Part shown: positions 1-7,321 of the stretch, in pieces
Position numbering within the stretch: position 1 is the first letter of the stretch
Layout: every line of letters starts with the position of its first letter
The notes under the pieces: model-generated
What the model was told of the DNA's origin: nothing
What the model saw: only the letters and a program-made list of their open reading frames with translations
The model's database searches: none
Source of the DNA: Timaviella obliquedivisa GSE-PSE-MK23-08B
GTDB taxonomy: Bacteria > Cyanobacteriota > Cyanobacteriia > Elainellales > Elainellaceae
DNA length: 64,000 bases
Assembly: GCA_019358855.1 (NCBI GenBank)
Contig: JAHHII010000006.1
Span: 62,001-126,000, forward strand
Direction: 5' to 3'
Program-made: the position numbers and the translations under genes

Positions 1-1116
1 CTGATGAACTGTTGGCACAAATCGAGGCACGGCAAGCGCTGAAGGATTTAGCCAAAAACCCGCTGTTGCTCAATATGATTGTGACGTTTCATCGTCGCTA
101 TCCGGGGGCAGAGCTACCGAAGCGGCGGGTGGAGTTGTATCGAGAAATTTGTTTGTTGCAGTTGCGAGACAGACCCGCTGCCCGCAAGCTAGAGACGCTA
201 TTGACTCAATGCGGGGCGCAGACTATTTTGCAAATGCTGGCGCTCTGGATGATGCAAGAAAAAAAAACAACAGTTGGATCGTGCGGTTCTACTGGAGCGA
301 ATTGCGGCTGACTTGCGACATCAACAGGAAACGGTGAAAGCCAAAGAATTCTTAGAGCAAGTGGTGCAGATTAGTGAACTGCTGGTGGAGCGAGAACCTG
401 ACGAATTTGAGTTTGCCCATCTGAGCTTGCAAGAGTATTTGGCGGCGGCTCAATTAGTGGAGCAAAAGCAGGAGAGTTTGCTGTACGAACATTTTGAGGA
501 GGATTGGTGGAAGACGACGATTTTACTTTATGCGGCTCTGACGAATCCGACAGCACTGATTGAGAAAGCGGTGAGAAGAGGGGCGATCGATTTGGCTTTT
601 TCTTGCCTACAGCAAACGACGAAAAAGATTAATGCTGAATTGAAGCAAACGATTAAAACTTTGCGCTGGGTCAAGTTGGAGGAGATGCTGAAGGCGCAGC
701 AGTGGAAAGATGCAGATTTAGAAACTTATCGGCTGATGATTACGGCGGTCGGGAAAGACCATGGACAGTACTTTACGCGATCGGAACTGTTGAACTTTCC
801 TTGTGATGAGCTAAGGGCGATCGATGGGCTATGGGTGAAATATAGCAACGGACACTTTGGGTTTAGTGTGCAGAAGCAGATTTACGTGGAGTGTGGTGGT
901 CAGCTAGACGGCAATGACTCAAGCCTTGAGGTTTGGATGGAGTTCTGCGATCGCGTCGGCTGGATAAACAATGGCGAATGGATAAACTACTCAAGCCTAT
1001 ACCCCTCTCTTTCCTCTCTCCAAGGAATTTTTCCAGCGGCTTTGGGTCGGTTGATGGTGCTTGGTGAGTTGGGTTGGATGGGTTGTTTGTTTCTTCTTTC
1101 GCACAAAGACTTGTGA
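1..1116 (+). pseudogene. NACHT-type NTPase with C-terminal GUN4 domain (5' cut by window, frameshifted)
   Basis: Only the 3' part lies in the window. The frame is open from base 3 and reads the helical region that follows a NACHT NTPase core (motifs NPLLL, RRVELY). It leaves frame at a run of nine A (259-267). Removing one A joins it to the next frame, which carries the typical NACHT tail motif FAHLSLQEYLAA (about 411-446) and then a GUN4 domain (about 660-1050: LWVKYSNGHFGFSVQKQIY, then DRVGWI). GUN4 normally binds tetrapyrroles and stimulates Mg-chelatase. As a C-terminal fusion to a STAND NTPase it may act as the sensor; that is inference. The residues after the GUN4 core (about 1020-1116) look unlike the family and may be a second frame slip. 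A sequencing indel in the A run cannot be excluded; otherwise this is a decayed gene. Confidence 0.8.
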
Positions 1117-1131
1117 ACTTTGGCATTTAGC

Positions 1132-1344
1132 TTAAGAGATCCCCTCAGGTTTACAATCCACAAAACTAAGTGCTTCTGGGTCTAAGGAAGCAGCGATCGC
1201 TGACTCCAGAACTGCCTCAATGGGATACTCAATCTCCGCTGCCCGCGCATAAAACGCCTCTCGAATATGTCGAGGCAACTTCTCTAAAAACGCCTGTGCA
1301 GTGGGTTGATCAAGGTGGCTAATTTGCTCTTCTGTGGATTGCAT
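1132..1344 (-). CDS. Small conserved cyanobacterial protein (possible partner of the GIY-YIG gene)
   Basis: A 70-residue acidic protein. The ATG at 1344 lies 2 nt after the TAA of the upstream GIY-YIG gene (1347), so the two are almost certainly co-transcribed; the longer open frame above it only overlaps that neighbour. It has the form LPRHIREAFYARAAEIEYPIE followed by a short helix and a DCKP tail. I recall this as a common small cyanobacterial family of unknown function, with a length and charge like an antitoxin. No catalytic motif and no membrane segment is visible. The function is not known; pairing with the nuclease-like neighbour is the only clue. Confidence 0.7.
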   Translation of the reverse strand: MQSTEEQISHLDQPTAQAFLEKLPRHIREAFYARAAEIEYPIEAVLESAIAASLDPEALSFVDCKPEGIS

Positions 1345-1346
1345 TA

Positions 1347-1721
1347 TTAATCCCTCATCGAAATTTTGACATTGAACGGCGGTTCTGTAGCTCGAATCAT
1401 CAGACTCTCTAGACTTAATGATAGCTGTGTCCACTGGGAGTAATCTAGCGGATAAACAGCGATCCTTACGTCGATTGGCTCATAGCCCTCTAGCCAACAC
1501 CACACTAAAGCCTTATGTCCTCCCGTAAATCGTAATTTAGGATTCTGAGCTTTACCTAGGTAAAGCAACCCTTCCTCTCGATGTCGCACTGCATAAAGAC
1601 TATGGCGGGTAGTAAGGTTCGTAAACTCTCTCCCGACTGGATAGCATTGCTCGAAAGGCGTTGAAATAAGAAATCCAAGAATTTTCCGGGCTTCTTGTTC
1701 TACCGATTTCCAATTACTCAT
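1347..1721 (-). CDS. GIY-YIG nuclease-like family protein
   Basis: A 124-residue single-domain protein. The fold markers run in order: SLY (GIY position, about residue 41), YLG (YIG position, about 54), an Arg in the following helix (KLRF), then a Glu (LESLM, about 105) and an Asn (PPFN, about 115) near the end, matching the catalytic positions of GIY-YIG nucleases. GIY is altered to SLY, so activity is not assured. GIY-YIG domains cut DNA in repair, homing and restriction, and small cyanobacterial members are mostly uncharacterised. It is the first gene of a tight two-gene unit with the 70-residue protein downstream. Another GIY-YIG gene begins outside the window and ends at 63729. Confidence 0.75.
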   Translation of the reverse strand: MSNWKSVEQEARKILGFLISTPFEQCYPVGREFTNLTTRHSLYAVRHREEGLLYLGKAQNPKLRFTGGHKALVWCWLEGYEPIDVRIAVYPLDYSQWTQLSLSLESLMIRATEPPFNVKISMRD

Positions 1722-1742
1722 GAAATGAATACAGCCTGTAGA

Positions 1743-2672
1743 TCATGTGGCACTTGCCCCCAACACACTCGCCAGTAGAGCCTTCTGAGCATGAAGCCGA
1801 TTTTCCGCCTGATCCCACACCAATGACTGTGAACCCTCCATCACTTCATCAGTAATTTCTTCGCCCCGATGCGCGGGCAAACAATGGAGCACGATCGCCT
1901 GCCCATCTGCACGGCTCAACAGGTGATTGTTCACCTGATAAGGCTGAAAAATGGGCAACCGTCCTTCTGCCAAATCTTCCTGCCCCATGCTTGCCCACAC
2001 GTCGGTGTAAATCACATGTGCCCCTTTAACGGCTTCGATCGGATCCTGCATCACTAAAACCTGAGAGCCTCCCGCAATTTCTGTTGCTTGTTGGACGATC
2101 GCCGCATCAGGTTCGTAGCCTTTTGGAGCCGCAATCCGCACATTCATGTCTGCTAAAGCACAGCCCAACATCAGCGAATTCGCCATGTTGTTACCATCTC
2201 CCACATAGGTGAGCGTCAGCCCTTCCAGTTGTCCAAACTGCTCTTTCACTGTCTGAAGATCTGCCAGTACCTGACAAGGATGCTCTAGATCAGTTAGCGC
2301 ATTAATCACAGGGATTTTGGCGTAGCTGGCAAAGGTTTCTAGCTCTTGCTGCTCGAAGGTACGAATGGCTAACACATCAAGATAGCGATCGAGCACCCGC
2401 GCCGTATCGATCGTGGGTTCGCCCCGTCCCACTTGGGTAACACTAGAATTCAGGTCAATTACCTGCCCGCCGAGTTGATACATCGCCACCGTAAAACTCA
2501 CCCGTGTCCGAGTCGAAGCCTTTTGGAACAACAGCCCCAAAACCTTGTTGCAGCGAAGGTTCACTTTTCCTGCCTTCATTGCGGCAGCTAAGTCTAGAAG
2601 CCCTCGCAACTCGTCCACGCTGAGATCTGCCATGCTTAGCAAATCCCTTCCCTGCAATGACGCTACGCTCAT
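1743..2672 (-). CDS. argF: Ornithine carbamoyltransferase
   Basis: Transfers carbamoyl from carbamoyl phosphate to ornithine to make citrulline in arginine synthesis; cytosolic trimer. The carbamoyl-phosphate loop STRTR is at about residue 53 and HPCQ at about 131. The ornithine/catalytic HCLPAHRG motif is near residue 265. The length of 309 residues from the ATG at 2672 is normal for the family. An upstream ATG at 2705 in the same frame would add 11 residues not expected at the N terminus, so 2672 is preferred. It stands between the GIY-YIG pair and hisZ on the same strand, with about 100 bases to hisZ; nothing suggests a dedicated arginine operon. Confidence 0.97.
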   Translation of the reverse strand: MSVASLQGRDLLSMADLSVDELRGLLDLAAAMKAGKVNLRCNKVLGLLFQKASTRTRVSFTVAMYQLGGQVIDLNSSVTQVGRGEPTIDTARVLDRYLDVLAIRTFEQQELETFASYAKIPVINALTDLEHPCQVLADLQTVKEQFGQLEGLTLTYVGDGNNMANSLMLGCALADMNVRIAAPKGYEPDAAIVQQATEIAGGSQVLVMQDPIEAVKGAHVIYTDVWASMGQEDLAEGRLPIFQPYQVNNHLLSRADGQAIVLHCLPAHRGEEITDEVMEGSQSLVWDQAENRLHAQKALLASVLGASAT

Positions 2673-2770
2673 CTTTGGTACTTGAATAAATGGATGGTAA
2701 AACAAATGGGTGGTAAAACCGTTTTAAGACACTAGCAGATCTAGGCAGATTGATGTAGCTATTGATATCG

Positions 2771-4006
2771 CTAATGAGCGACTTCTAAAGCTTCAACTTG
2801 AGCGACACCCGCCTCATTCACCCAGGCAATTTGCCGAATCCGACGGCGTTGGGCATAGGCAGCAACCGATTCTGACGATTCTCGGCTATCTAGCTCCATC
2901 TCGACACGGACTGTAGGGTCAGCATTACGCAATTGTTGGGCATGGGTAAAAGCGGCGGCATAGGCACGGGGCGTTGTTGGCACCACGAGCCAATCGCTGG
3001 CGGGCGTTTGGACGGGCAATTGTCCGGTAGGCAATAGAACCTGATGGAGTTCTTCAATGTTCAGCACAAATCCGATGCCGGGACAGGTTTCGCCTTGAGG
3101 ATGGTAAAGCCCTAAAAGCTGGTCGTAGCGTCCCCCTTGCCCTAGCACTCGTTGTCCAAAGATGGTGCCACTCACCACTTCAAAAACAATGCCCGTATAG
3201 TAATCGAAGGTTTGAATGAGGCTGAGGTCGAGCACAAGCGCCATGCCACTTTGCCCTGCCCAGCTTGCCTGCCACAGTTCAATCAAGGCTTTAAGATTAG
3301 CCACGATCGCCCGTTGCCCCTCATCTAAATCTAGACTAGCGACCTGTTGCAGCACATCCGCAGGCTGTCCTCGCAGATCCATAATTAATAGCGCCCGATC
3401 GCGCAAGGCTGGCGGCAGCGGCAGAGTTTCTAAGGTAATGCGATCGAGCATAGCGATCGCTACCCGCACTTTCTCTCGTATATTTTCAGGAAAAGCCGAG
3501 AGCAGCGATCGGGTTAATTCTGCCTCGCCCAGCACTAAATAAGAATCTTCTAAACCCAAACTCGTCAGACAGTTCATCATCACTAGCAGCACCTCAGCAT
3601 CAGCAGCCACACCGCTGCTGCCCAAGAGCTCTAAGCCCGCCTGATAAAACTCTTGCTGCCGAGTGTGGTCACCCTTCAGCGATCGCCGAAACACATTGGT
3701 ATTGTAATAAAGCCGCTGAGGTCGGCTGACTCCTGCCATCCGCGTCACGGCTGCCCGGGCGATCGAAGCCGTCAATTCTGGACGTAGCCCCAGCGCTTCG
3801 CCCTCCCGATCTTGCAGTTGAATCACAGTAGATTGTTCAATTGCTCCGCCCGCCATCAAAGTATCCAGACGCTCCAGGGTAGAAGTAATAATGCGGTGAT
3901 AACCCCAACTGTGGAAGACCTGCCGGAGACGATTCTCGATCCATCGTTTTTGCGCCACATCTAAGGGAAATAGATCCCTTGCTCCCACAGGAGATTGATA
4001 AACCAT
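2771..4006 (-). CDS. hisZ: ATP phosphoribosyltransferase regulatory subunit
   Basis: A 411-residue class II aminoacyl-tRNA-synthetase-like protein that lacks the tRNA-binding domain. HisZ binds short-form HisG and makes it histidine-responsive in the first step of histidine synthesis. Motif-2-like region: YYNTNVFRR (about 100-108). Motif-3-like region: GLGQGGRYDQLLGLY about residue 285. True HisRS would have a longer anticodon-binding end. Its ATG overlaps the stop of the upstream J-domain gene (TAATG, one base shared at 4006), indicating translational coupling. No other his gene is in the window, as is usual for the scattered his genes of cyanobacteria. Confidence 0.95.
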   Translation of the reverse strand: MVYQSPVGARDLFPLDVAQKRWIENRLRQVFHSWGYHRIITSTLERLDTLMAGGAIEQSTVIQLQDREGEALGLRPELTASIARAAVTRMAGVSRPQRLYYNTNVFRRSLKGDHTRQQEFYQAGLELLGSSGVAADAEVLLVMMNCLTSLGLEDSYLVLGEAELTRSLLSAFPENIREKVRVAIAMLDRITLETLPLPPALRDRALLIMDLRGQPADVLQQVASLDLDEGQRAIVANLKALIELWQASWAGQSGMALVLDLSLIQTFDYYTGIVFEVVSGTIFGQRVLGQGGRYDQLLGLYHPQGETCPGIGFVLNIEELHQVLLPTGQLPVQTPASDWLVVPTTPRAYAAAFTHAQQLRNADPTVRVEMELDSRESSESVAAYAQRRRIRQIAWVNEAGVAQVEALEVAH

Positions 4007-4974
4007 TATTTTTTCTTCCCGCCAAATAATCCAAATAGCCCGCCTTCGGGTTTCGGATCAACCTTACCGCTTTTCGGGGTTGCCTTTGGATCAACTTTTT
4101 CAGATTTTTTCCCAACCGTTATGGCAGCAGGCGCACTGCTGCCTTCAACTTTTTTCATGCCTGCCAGAGCCGCTTCATCTTTAGCATTTAACTCTAAGGC
4201 TTTTGTGAAATGAATCTTTGCCATCTTCGCTTGATTGGTTTTCAAATAAACTTCACCCAGACGGCTATGGCACTCACTATTTCTTGGGTCAATGCGCGTC
4301 GCATCCCGTAACTCTAAAATGACACGGGAATAATCTCGCTTTTTCTCGTACTCTTGGGCACGACGCAAATATGCCGCCACTAAGGTGTTTGTGCTTTGAG
4401 CCTTTGGAGAAGTGGCTGCTGCGATCGCGGCTTTCTCTGCATTTGGAGTTCCTACCGCTGCCTTTTTCCCTAAATTCAGTTCGCCTCGTCCCTCTTTTCG
4501 CATCAGGTAAACCAGATTCATCTCGCTGATTTGTCCCGTCAAATCCAATGTTTGACCCAAATGTTCATACTGACGCTCAGCCAAATTCTTTAAAGTGATG
4601 CGATAGAAATTATCAATATCGCTAGCCGCCGCCAGTTTTCGCGCGGGTTCGCTAATCAGGATCACGGTTTCTTGTTGCTTCAACGCCTGTTGTCCCTTAA
4701 TTCGCAACAGCACACAGTACTCAGTGTAATTGCGTTCTTGAGAAAGCTTTTCGTATGCAGGATTGACCATTTTTGAGAGAAACTCAGCCGCTTGTTGGCG
4801 ATCGCACTCCGCATCTTGAGCGCAGCTATCTGGGTGCAGCCGCCGCGCAATTTTAAGATATCCCTTGCGAATATCCTTCATATCCGCATCGACGGGAACG
4901 CCTAAAATTGCATGGTAATCGGTGAAGTCTAGATTAAATAATCCCTGTTCAATCTTCAAAGACATGCTAATCAT
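4006..4974 (-). CDS. J-domain protein with C-terminal TPR segment
   Basis: 322 residues. An N-terminal J domain (about 18-80) keeps the HPD tripeptide (47-49), so it should stimulate an Hsp70/DnaK ATPase. No Gly/Phe or zinc-finger region follows, so it is not a canonical DnaJ. A TPR-like block spans about 205-275 (AYLRRAQEYEKKRDYSRVI, then a second SRLGEVYLKTNQA unit). The C terminus is Lys/Pro/Gly rich and ends in GGKKK. A second ATG three codons in (4965) is equally possible. Cyanobacterial J-TPR proteins of this type are widespread but their clients are unknown. It is coupled to hisZ by the TAATG overlap. Confidence 0.9.
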   Translation of the reverse strand: MISMSLKIEQGLFNLDFTDYHAILGVPVDADMKDIRKGYLKIARRLHPDSCAQDAECDRQQAAEFLSKMVNPAYEKLSQERNYTEYCVLLRIKGQQALKQQETVILISEPARKLAAASDIDNFYRITLKNLAERQYEHLGQTLDLTGQISEMNLVYLMRKEGRGELNLGKKAAVGTPNAEKAAIAAATSPKAQSTNTLVAAYLRRAQEYEKKRDYSRVILELRDATRIDPRNSECHSRLGEVYLKTNQAKMAKIHFTKALELNAKDEAALAGMKKVEGSSAPAAITVGKKSEKVDPKATPKSGKVDPKPEGGLFGLFGGKKK

Positions 4975-5057
4975 CCCAGAAACTTACCCATAGAGGGTTC
5001 CCGCGAATGAACGTCCCATAACCCCAATAAGTAAGAAGTTAGAACAAGCTGGAAACT

Positions 5058-5873
5058 CTAATTCCACTCCACATTTAATGGCGTAGTTTTACCCAACTCT
5101 TGACTCAAAGCCTTATGAATTTGACCATTGGTGGCTAAAATTCGCCCCGAATCTATTGCAAAAGTGCTTTCATCATAAGCAGTCACTTTTCCTCCCGCCT
5201 CTTCAATAATGACAACCCCAGCCGCAATATCCCAGGGCGACAAGCCTCGCTCCCAGTAGCCATCTAGCCGTCCACAGGCGACATAAGCTAAATCGATCGC
5301 CGCTGATCCGCCTCGTCGCACGCCTTGAGTGAGATGAGTTAGGCGACAGAATTCGGCGTAGTTATTATCAGAGGTTTCGTGGCGATCGTAGGCAAACCCA
5401 GTCACCAGTAAGCTCCGCGACAGATCATTCGTTCGTGATACGCGAATGGGACGACGATTGCAAGTTGCGCCCAACCCCTTTGCTGCCCGAAATAACTCTT
5501 GGCGAGAAGGGTCAAAAATCACGCCGACTTGCGGTACGCCATCAATCAGCAAGCCAATGGACGTGGAATAAAAAGGATACTGGTGAGCAAAATTAGTTGT
5601 ACCATCCAAAGGATCGATCGCCCACAGAAACTTACTCTCAGCCTCGCCTAACTTCCCCGACTCTTCCGCCAAAATGCCATGTTCAGGGAAGTGCCGCTGA
5701 ATCACCGATAAAATTGCTACTTCAGCCCGTTTATCAGCTTCAGTCACTAAATCGCCGGGTCGTCCTTTTTCTTGGATATCTTCCAATTTGCCGAGGTAAG
5801 TCTGCAAAACTGCCCCTCCTGCAAGCGCCGCTTCAGTTGCAATATCTAAAAATGTTTGAAGAGATTGAGTCAT
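5058..5873 (-). CDS. Inositol monophosphatase family phosphatase
   Basis: 271 residues, the normal size for the family. It is a Mg-dependent, Li-sensitive-type phosphatase of sugar or inositol phosphates. Metal and catalytic motifs are intact: AEES (69-72), DPLDGTTNF (87-95) and SPWDIAAG (about 212-219). Cyanobacterial members act on inositol-1-phosphate or related substrates; the exact substrate cannot be read from sequence. It lies on the minus strand between the ferredoxin gene (18 bases upstream) and the J-domain gene (83 bases downstream). The short gap to the ferredoxin suggests one transcript. Confidence 0.93.
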   Translation of the reverse strand: MTQSLQTFLDIATEAALAGGAVLQTYLGKLEDIQEKGRPGDLVTEADKRAEVAILSVIQRHFPEHGILAEESGKLGEAESKFLWAIDPLDGTTNFAHQYPFYSTSIGLLIDGVPQVGVIFDPSRQELFRAAKGLGATCNRRPIRVSRTNDLSRSLLVTGFAYDRHETSDNNYAEFCRLTHLTQGVRRGGSAAIDLAYVACGRLDGYWERGLSPWDIAAGVVIIEEAGGKVTAYDESTFAIDSGRILATNGQIHKALSQELGKTTPLNVEWN

Positions 5874-5891
5874 AGGAAGAAGTGAATAGAA

Positions 5892-6260
5892 TTAATCTTC
5901 ATCGAGCGGTAAACCTTTGCGCACCCTGCCTTTGCCAAAGTATTGCCCAAACTGAAGTTCGTACACTTCATCTTCATCCTGGGTTTCGACTTCTAAATCC
6001 GATCGCGCATAGCTGACACAGAGCAGCGCATAGCCTTTTTCTCGAAGTTTGGGAGATAGTCCCATCGCTTCGGGTTGATAAATTTCGCCAGAAACGACGC
6101 GAACGGCGCAAGCGGTACAGGCTCCATTGCGGCAGGAAAAGGGTAGTTCAACGCCCTGGTTTTCGGTGAAGGCGAGGATGTAACGGTCTTCGGGAACCTG
6201 GACGGTATGGTGAGTATTAGTTTGGCGGTTGTAGATCCGCACGGTGTGAACGCGGGGCAT
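5892..6260 (-). CDS. 2Fe-2S ferredoxin with C-terminal extension (FdC2-like)
   Basis: Plant-type ferredoxin. Cluster ligands are Cys-X4-Cys-X2-Cys in SCRNGACTACAV (about 42-53) and a fourth Cys in YALLCVS (about 81). After the usual end there is a conserved extension (YELQFGQYFGKGRVRKGLP), which is the mark of the FdC2 group found in cyanobacteria and chloroplasts. FdC2 has altered redox behaviour and has been linked to stress and iron signalling. The ATG at 6260 gives 122 residues, the usual size. An upstream ATG at 6320 would add 20 residues and overlap the stop of the upstream antitoxin-like gene as ATGA, so it remains possible. Confidence 0.88.
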   Translation of the reverse strand: MPRVHTVRIYNRQTNTHHTVQVPEDRYILAFTENQGVELPFSCRNGACTACAVRVVSGEIYQPEAMGLSPKLREKGYALLCVSYARSDLEVETQDEDEVYELQFGQYFGKGRVRKGLPLDED

Positions 6261-6316
6261 AGGTAAGGGGCGATCCTTAGCGGGGATCTCGAAGAGGGCG
6301 CGGGACTGCACAAGGG

Positions 6317-6529
6317 TCATGATAGCGGGTATTGGCGATCGCTTCCGGCAAAGAACACTATTTTGCATCCCTTTTCATTTAATGGGGCTACAGGCTTCCA
6401 CCACCGCGATTTGCTAAAGAACTCTTTAGTCAAAGGAGGAATATCAGCGGTGTCGATTTCTTCCTCTGTAAGCGAGTCAACTTTCTCCCAATTCGTCCTG
6501 GAGGAACTGTTCATATCATTCTCGTTCAT
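6317..6529 (-). CDS. BrnA-like antitoxin, C-terminally truncated
   Basis: About 70 residues. It has the hallmark N-terminal block of cyanobacterial BrnA-type antitoxins: TNWEKVDSLTEEEIDTADIP followed by PPLTKEFFSKSRWWKP. Family members then continue into a ribbon-helix-helix DNA-binding tail with a motif like VLAWFQAQG. Here the tail is replaced after WWKP by about 28 unrelated residues. The junction lies next to a 17-base sequence (6361-6377) that also occurs at 6994-7010, which suggests rearrangement. No BrnT toxin gene is adjacent. Probably a remnant. Starts at 6529 and 6514 are both possible. Confidence 0.6.
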   Translation of the reverse strand: MNENDMNSSSRTNWEKVDSLTEEEIDTADIPPLTKEFFSKSRWWKPVAPLNEKGCKIVFFAGSDRQYPLS

Positions 6530-6557
6530 TGAGGGAATACAAAGGGCAAATAACGAC

Positions 6558-6947
6558 TCATGCCTCCACTGGTGCAATTAAGCCTCGTTTAACGGCTTCT
6601 GCAAGAGCGGTAGCTTTGCGAAGTAAGCCTTCCTGGTAGTTTTGCATGAGTGCTTCTAGTTCTAGATGTGCTTCTGGGGATAGGGTTCCAGCTTGCTGTT
6701 GATCAAGGAGATGACTGAGTTGAGTATCTTGCTCAGGCTCTAGTTGAAGTTCGGTAAGGGCAAGAAGTTGTTCGTGGGTGAGTTCTGTGACGGTGGGCAG
6801 AGTGTTGATATGGGCACTCAGAAGAGGGATGGTTTGGGCGATCGTGTCTGCTAAGACGCTAGCGATATCGCGGTTGGCTAGGCGGGCAAACTGCTCGGCA
6901 CGTAGATAAATGTCATCGGGGATGTTAAGGGTGACTTGGGTAGTCAT
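6558..6947 (-). CDS. RHH/CopG-like small protein, antitoxin-type
   Basis: 129 residues. The N terminus reads QVTLNIPDDIYLRAEQFARL, a beta strand followed by a helix as in ribbon-helix-helix (CopG/Arc) proteins. A Gln/Leu/Glu-rich helical C-terminal part follows (about 60-125). Such proteins are abundant in cyanobacterial genomes and are usually annotated as hypothetical or antitoxin-like. In many genomes they precede a toxin or nuclease gene; here the next gene (28 bases on) is the truncated BrnA-like fragment and no toxin is present. Expected role: DNA binding and autoregulation, by analogy only. Confidence 0.7.
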   Translation of the reverse strand: MTTQVTLNIPDDIYLRAEQFARLANRDIASVLADTIAQTIPLLSAHINTLPTVTELTHEQLLALTELQLEPEQDTQLSHLLDQQQAGTLSPEAHLELEALMQNYQEGLLRKATALAEAVKRGLIAPVEA

Positions 6948-6993
6948 TAGTAATTTACGAAATAAACTATGGTTATTCTATCGTGTTCCCCAT

Positions 6994-7010
6994 TTTTGCA
7001 TCCCTTTTCA
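6994..7010. repeat. 17-bp direct repeat (second copy at 6361-6377)
   Basis: TTTTGCATCCCTTTTCA occurs at 6361-6377, inside the altered 3' end of the BrnA-like gene, and again at 6994-7010 in the gap between the RHH-like gene and the HigA gene. Same orientation, 633 bases apart, flanking the RHH-like gene. Confidence 0.75.
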
Positions 7011-7069
7011 AGCCGCCTCAACTACGCAACATAGGGATTTATTTTCTCCAAATCACTTGCCTCTGCCTG

Positions 7070-7321
7070 CTAGGCATGGTATGGATCCCACCGCAATTGC
7101 AGCGTCATCCAGAAATCGGCAGACACCTCAAAAAATTTAGCTAGTCTCAGCGCCGTTCCCGGTGTCATGCCCCGTTTGCCCTTAACCAGTTCGTTTACCC
7201 GCTGATAAGGAACATGGAGTGCGTCAGCTAATTCCCGCTGGGTCAATCCCATTGAAATTAAAAACTCTTCTAGTAACATTTCTCCTGGATGAGTTGGAGA
7301 TCTATGGGTTGGTATTCTCAT
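7070..7321 (-). CDS. HigA-family antitoxin (short C terminus)
   Basis: 83 residues. It begins with the HPGEMLLEEFL motif typical of HigA addiction-module antitoxins. An XRE helix-turn-helix follows (TQRELADALHVPYQRVNELV, about 27-46), then the family motif GMTPGTALRLAKFFEVSADFW. Family members usually run about 15-20 residues further; this one stops at WDPYHA. Its ATG overlaps the TGA of the NACHT gene as ATGA (7318-7321), so it is translated as the distal gene of that operon. No HigB toxin gene is present on either side. It may be a lone antitoxin or may have become the transcriptional regulator of the NACHT operon. Confidence 0.88.
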   Translation of the reverse strand: MRIPTHRSPTHPGEMLLEEFLISMGLTQRELADALHVPYQRVNELVKGKRGMTPGTALRLAKFFEVSADFWMTLQLRWDPYHA

